A stretch of DNA of 9,612 nucleotides from an uncultured Oscillospiraceae bacterium (GTDB lineage: Bacteria; Bacillota; Clostridia; Oscillospirales; Oscillospiraceae). Made by a program: the position numbers and the translations under genes. The stretch is from NCBI GenBank assembly GCA_934569215.1, contig CAKTKF010000025.1:1-9612 (forward strand), written 5' to 3'. Of the stretch, positions 7,563 through 9,612 are shown in pieces. How positions within the stretch are numbered: position 1 is the stretch's first letter; the number at the start of each line of letters is the position of its first letter. The notes under the pieces were generated by a model. It was not told the origin of the DNA. It saw only the letters and a list, made by a program, of their open reading frames with translations, and did no database searches.

Positions 7563-7595
7563 CCCCGGGAGGCATTCGCCTCCCGGGGACATTTT
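7563..7595 (+). terminator. Hairpin terminator between convergent genes
   Basis: An 11-bp perfect GC-rich stem, CCCCGGGAGGC (7563-7573) with GCCTCCCGGGG (7578-7588), has loop ATTC and is followed by ACATTTTG. It lies 7 bases after the anti-sigma stop and 9 bases past the stop of the minus-strand small gene. It has only a short T tract for the + strand and none for the minus strand, but the same hairpin could serve both. Confidence 0.75.
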
Positions 7596-7596
7596 G

Positions 7597-7767
7597 TCAG
7601 AGAACCTCGTTCATTTTGTCCTCAACCTTCCAGGCAAGGTCTTCGGCCTTGTTGGCAGCCTTTGCCGCAACGCGCCGCACGGGATTCTGCCTGGGCATCA
7701 TCAGAACTGCCACCGCACCCGCAGCAGCGCCAAGACCGGCGGAAAGCATCCATCCTTTTGCGTTCAT
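7597..7767 (-). CDS. Small single-helix membrane protein (YtxH-like size and layout)
   Basis: A 56-residue reading frame on the minus strand, ATG 7767-7765 to TGA 7599-7597. The protein starts MNAKGWMLSAGLGAAAGAVAV, giving one Ala/Gly-rich hydrophobic segment at about residues 5-24. An Arg-rich turn (PRQNPVRRV) follows, then a charged amphipathic helix ending AEDLAWKVEDKMNEVL. The ribosome site is GGAGGGAG (complement of 7773-7780), 5-8 bases from the ATG. Evidence that it is real: a strong ribosome site, coherent membrane-then-helix architecture, and a stop placed next to a hairpin. It resembles small YtxH/gas-vesicle-like stress proteins in layout only; homology cannot be claimed from sequence this short. 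It is divergent from the downstream + strand operon and convergent with the anti-sigma gene. Confidence 0.72.
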   Translation of the reverse strand: MNAKGWMLSAGLGAAAGAVAVLMMPRQNPVRRVAAKAANKAEDLAWKVEDKMNEVL

Positions 7768-7790
7768 AAATTCTCCCTCCCTTCACAGGT

Positions 7791-7819
7791 AGTATACCCC
7801 AAAGGAAAAAAATCAGGAC
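7791..7819 (-). promoter_or_regulatory. Possible promoter of the small minus-strand gene
   Basis: On the minus strand a TATACT (complement of 7791-7796) lies 23 bases before the ATG. The -35 position (complement of about 7814-7819, GTCCTG) is a poor match, so this is only a candidate. Confidence 0.3.
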
Positions 7820-7834
7820 TGGAAGGTTTTTATC

Positions 7835-7863
7835 TTTGCAGATGGAAAAAGTTGTGATACAAT
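7835..7863 (+). promoter_or_regulatory. Promoter of the decarboxylase-like / Nim-like operon
   Basis: The -35 candidate TTTGCA (7835-7840), a 17-base spacer and TACAAT (7858-7863) fit a housekeeping promoter. TG at 7855-7856 makes it an extended -10. The start codon at 7892 is 28 bases downstream, with GGAGG (7880-7884) between. Confidence 0.55.
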
Positions 7864-7891
7864 AAACAAAAAACATGCTGGAGGCGGGAGT

Positions 7892-8758
7892 ATGTCTATT
7901 GATATGTTACAGGAAAAGATTCGGAGTCTGAAGAATCCTTCCATGGTGGAGCTGATGCTGCCCCTGGCTGCTCTGCCGCCCCGGTATGCTCACGACGCTG
8001 TAGGTTACGGAGAATTCTGCCGGGATTTGCTCGGCGGATTGAAGGGAATCGTCCCGGCGGTTCGGCTGAGCTTCGGCGCGTTTGCCCTTTTGGGCGGCGA
8101 AGGATTGCAGGAGCTGGCGCAGACGCTGAACACCGCCCGGAACATGGGCTATTACACTGTGCTGGATGCGCCGGAACTGCTCAGCCCGACCGCCGCCCAG
8201 ATAACGTCGGAAGCGGTTTTCAGCGGGGAAAGCGACTATCCCTGCGACGGCCTGATCATTTCCGGGTATTTGGGCAGCGATATCATCAAGCCCTTCCTGC
8301 CCGGGTGCCGGGAGGGAAAGAAGGATTTGTTTGTGGCAGCGCGCACCGGCAACAAATCCGCACCGGAATTGCAGGATTTACTCAGCGGCTCCCGGCTGGT
8401 GCATACGGTGGCCGTGGATTTGATAAACCGGTTTGCGCCGGAGGCGATGGGAAAGCTGGGCTATTCCCGAATCGGCGCTCTGACGGCGGCCAGCTCCGCC
8501 GAAAGCCTGCGCAGTCTTCGGGGCAAGTATCCCCGGGTGTTTTTCCTGGTGGACGGCTACGATTCCCCCAGCGCCAACGCCAAAAACTGCTCTTACGCCT
8601 TTGACAGGCTGGGTCACGGCGCGGTGGTGTGCGCAGGGGAGACGATTACCTGCGCTTGGAAGCAGGCGCAGTCCGACGGCGGGGATTTTCTGGAGCAGGC
8701 CGTGTCCGCCGCCGAAAGGATGAAGAAAAATCTGACGAGATATGTAACCATACTGTAA
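7892..8758 (+). CDS. Type II orotidine-5'-phosphate decarboxylase-like protein, catalytic residues lost
   Basis: A 288-residue cytosolic protein, probably a TIM barrel. It follows the layout of type II (PyrF) OMP decarboxylases: AVRLSFGAFALLGGEGLQEL (family: AVK-x3-AFFEALGPEGL), TVLDAPELLS (family: DxKRxDI), GYLGSDIIKPF (family: NPYLGSDGIKPF), FVAARTGNKSAPELQDL, IGALTAASSAESL, FFLVDGYDSPSAN (family: FLVPGYGAQGG) and GAVVCAGETI (family: NSSR near the phosphate site). The catalytic tetrad (Lys-Asp-Lys-Asp in active enzymes) reads Arg58, Asp92, Pro94, Leu97. The phosphate-binding Pro-Gly and Ser-Ser-Arg elements are Asp-Gly and Ala-Gly-Glu. It therefore should not decarboxylate OMP and should not be labelled pyrF. 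The frame is intact, with a good ribosome site and promoter, which argues for a functional pseudoenzyme rather than decay. It is 12 bases upstream of the Nim-like gene. Actual role unknown. Confidence 0.75.
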   Translation: MSIDMLQEKIRSLKNPSMVELMLPLAALPPRYAHDAVGYGEFCRDLLGGLKGIVPAVRLSFGAFALLGGEGLQELAQTLNTARNMGYYTVLDAPELLSPTAAQITSEAVFSGESDYPCDGLIISGYLGSDIIKPFLPGCREGKKDLFVAARTGNKSAPELQDLLSGSRLVHTVAVDLINRFAPEAMGKLGYSRIGALTAASSAESLRSLRGKYPRVFFLVDGYDSPSANAKNCSYAFDRLGHGAVVCAGETITCAWKQAQSDGGDFLEQAVSAAERMKKNLTRYVTIL

Positions 8759-8770
8759 GGAGGAAACGCA

Positions 8771-9232
8771 ATGCGTCGAACTGACCGGGAAGTGACCGAC
8801 TCCGCCGAGATCACGGAGATGATGACCCGCTGTGAGGTGCTGCATCTGGCGCTGAATACGGACACCGTACCCTATATGCTCCCCGTAAACTTCGGAATGG
8901 AGCCGGACGGAATGACACTGTACATCCACGGCGCACGGGAGGGGACGAAATATGCCCTCATAGAAAAGGACAACCGTGCCAGCTTTGAACTGGACTGCAC
9001 TCATGGCCTGGTTCTGGAAAACGGGGCGTGTTCCATCAACTATGAAAGCGTCATCGGCTGGGGATACCTGGAGGACGTGACCGAGACAGAAGAAAAGCGC
9101 CAGGCGCTGGATCTGATCATGAAGCAGTACCGGGGCGAGGGCTTTCCGTACAGCACCGCCGCGATCCTCAAAACCCGTGTGCTTCGCCTGCGGGTGCAGG
9201 CACGAACGGCGAAGCGGCGGCACATGGGATGA
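8771..9232 (+). CDS. Pyridoxamine 5'-phosphate oxidase family protein, Nim-like
   Basis: A small flavin-binding split-barrel protein (153 aa, normal for the group). Landmarks are MRRTDREVTD at the N-terminus, Pro37-Val-Asn-Phe-Gly, His53 in LYIHGAREGTK, FELD at 72-75, Cys-Ser-Ile-Asn-Tyr-Glu-Ser-Val-Ile-Gly at 87-96, and a basic C-terminal tail (RVQARTAKRR). This pattern is that of the NimA/NimC-like subgroup, some of whose members reduce 5-nitroimidazoles; the normal substrate is generally unknown. ATG 8771 follows AAGGAGG (8757-8763), which overlaps the end of the upstream stop, so the two genes are co-transcribed and probably coupled. Many gut Clostridia carry such genes without proven drug resistance, so resistance should not be inferred. 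Confidence 0.88.
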   Translation: MRRTDREVTDSAEITEMMTRCEVLHLALNTDTVPYMLPVNFGMEPDGMTLYIHGAREGTKYALIEKDNRASFELDCTHGLVLENGACSINYESVIGWGYLEDVTETEEKRQALDLIMKQYRGEGFPYSTAAILKTRVLRLRVQARTAKRRHMG

Positions 9233-9238
9233 TATGTA

Positions 9239-9257
9239 CCGGGGCGAACCGCCCCGG
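9239..9257 (+). terminator. GC-rich hairpin between convergent genes (weak terminator)
   Basis: An 8-bp perfect stem, CCGGGGCG (9239-9246) with CGCCCCGG (9250-9257), has a 3-base loop. It lies between the Nim-like stop (9232) and the minus-strand lipoprotein stop (9262). No T tract is present on either strand, so intrinsic termination is plausible but not assured. Confidence 0.5.
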
Positions 9258-9261
9258 GGGA

Positions 9262-9543
9262 TTATCGGACGCCAGCCGTACCCTGACGGGCGGCGTTTTC
9301 CGTTGCGTCGGTCATTTCGTCCAGAGGACCGTTGCCGTTGTCGATGGTAGCGTTGGTAGAAGGCTCAACGCTGGGCATCGTGGTGGGCGCGGTGGTAGCC
9401 CGGGTCGTCTCAGTGGTTGCGGCGGTAGGCGTCGTGGTGGGAGCGGTAGTGTTTCTGCTGGGGTCCTGGTTGGTGCAGCCGCAGCCGGTAAACAGCGCCG
9501 CGGTAAGGACAAGAACCAGTACGAAAGTGGCATATTTTTTCAT
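9262..9543 (-). CDS. Small Thr/Pro-rich lipoprotein
   Basis: A 93-residue secreted lipoprotein on the minus strand. A type II signal peptide (MKKYATFVLVLVLTAALFTG) precedes Cys21; the lipobox Leu-Phe-Thr-Gly-Cys is slightly atypical, with Phe at -3. The mature protein has Cys-Gly-Cys, then a low-complexity Thr/Pro/Ala tract at about residues 31-58, then a short Asn/Asp/Glu-rich C-terminus. TTAPTTTP (32-39) and TTAPTTMP (50-57) form an internal repeat 18 residues apart. Start ATG 9543 is preceded by GGAGG (complement of 9551-9555) at 7 bases. The Thr-rich tract may be a cell-wall-spanning spacer. No enzymatic domain is visible and the function is unknown. A + strand frame through the same DNA encodes only low-complexity Val/Gly protein and is a shadow. 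Confidence 0.82.
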   Translation of the reverse strand: MKKYATFVLVLVLTAALFTGCGCTNQDPSRNTTAPTTTPTAATTETTRATTAPTTMPSVEPSTNATIDNGNGPLDEMTDATENAARQGTAGVR

Positions 9544-9612
9544 GTTTTAACCTCCAAATGAATCTTGCTTCAAGCCTATTATTTCCCGTACGCCGGGGTT
9601 TACGCTGGTAAT
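9544..9612 (-). other. Upstream region of the lipoprotein gene
   Basis: This 69-base stretch holds the ribosome site (complement of 9551-9555) and a short inverted repeat, CTTG-CTT-CAAG, at 9564-9574. A TAATAG at the complement of 9576-9581 could be a -10, but no matching -35 is seen and the region runs off the window. Confidence 0.3.

Noticed and set aside
7594..7857. Plus-strand open frame of 87 codons over the small minus-strand gene
   Set aside because: No ribosome site, it starts inside a terminator hairpin region and has no coherent protein architecture, whereas the minus frame has all of these.
7892..8758. Calling this gene pyrF, a working orotidine-5'-phosphate decarboxylase
   Set aside because: Three of four catalytic-tetrad positions and the phosphate-binding residues are substituted.
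8771..9232. Calling the Nim-like gene a nitroimidazole resistance determinant
   Set aside because: Family membership alone does not predict resistance, and no insertion sequence or added promoter of the kind linked to resistant nim genes is seen.
9229..9561. Plus-strand Gly/Arg/Val-rich frames over the lipoprotein gene
   Set aside because: Low-complexity complement of the Thr/Pro tract; the minus frame has a signal peptide, lipobox and ribosome site.

Overview
This window looks like chromosomal DNA from a GC-rich member of the Clostridia, most likely a gut Oscillospiraceae/Ruminococcaceae-type anaerobe. That placement is an inference from three things: strong AGGAGG-type ribosome binding sites, frequent TTG/GTG starts, and gene families typical of Firmicutes (a group II ECF transporter module, a ClpE-type unfoldase, an ECF sigma factor with a zf-HC2 anti-sigma, and a Nim-like flavoprotein). 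No phage, insertion sequence, CRISPR, tRNA or rRNA signal was seen. No gene-free stretch exceeds about 125 bases.

Layout: (1) 1-3632 is a tightly packed + strand operon. It holds the 3' end of a class I SAM-dependent (COG1092-like) methyltransferase, then ecfA1, ecfA2 and ecfT, then truA. The two ATPases and EcfT form the energising module for interchangeable vitamin/metal-binding S components, none of which is encoded here. (2) 3656-6023 is a monocistronic unit with its own extended -10 promoter, encoding a ClpE-like AAA+ unfoldase with an N-terminal four-cysteine zinc finger, and ending at a strong intrinsic terminator. (3) 6033-7595 is an ECF sigma factor / membrane anti-sigma pair. It is preceded by an ECF-type promoter (TGTAAG-N16-CGTC), so it is probably autoregulated, and it ends at a hairpin. 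(4) 7597-7767 on the minus strand is a 56-residue single-helix membrane protein, convergent with the anti-sigma gene. (5) 7835-9257 is a two-gene operon: a protein with the fold signature of type II orotidine-5'-phosphate decarboxylase that has lost most catalytic residues, then a Nim-like pyridoxamine-phosphate-oxidase-fold protein. (6) 9262-9543 on the minus strand is a small Thr/Pro-rich lipoprotein.

Most of the window is ordinary housekeeping and stress-response sequence. The item most worth a second look is the apparent OMP-decarboxylase pseudoenzyme at 7892-8758. Next are the ECF sigma/anti-sigma switch, with its recognisable own promoter and an aromatic-rich ectodomain, and the small minus-strand membrane protein.
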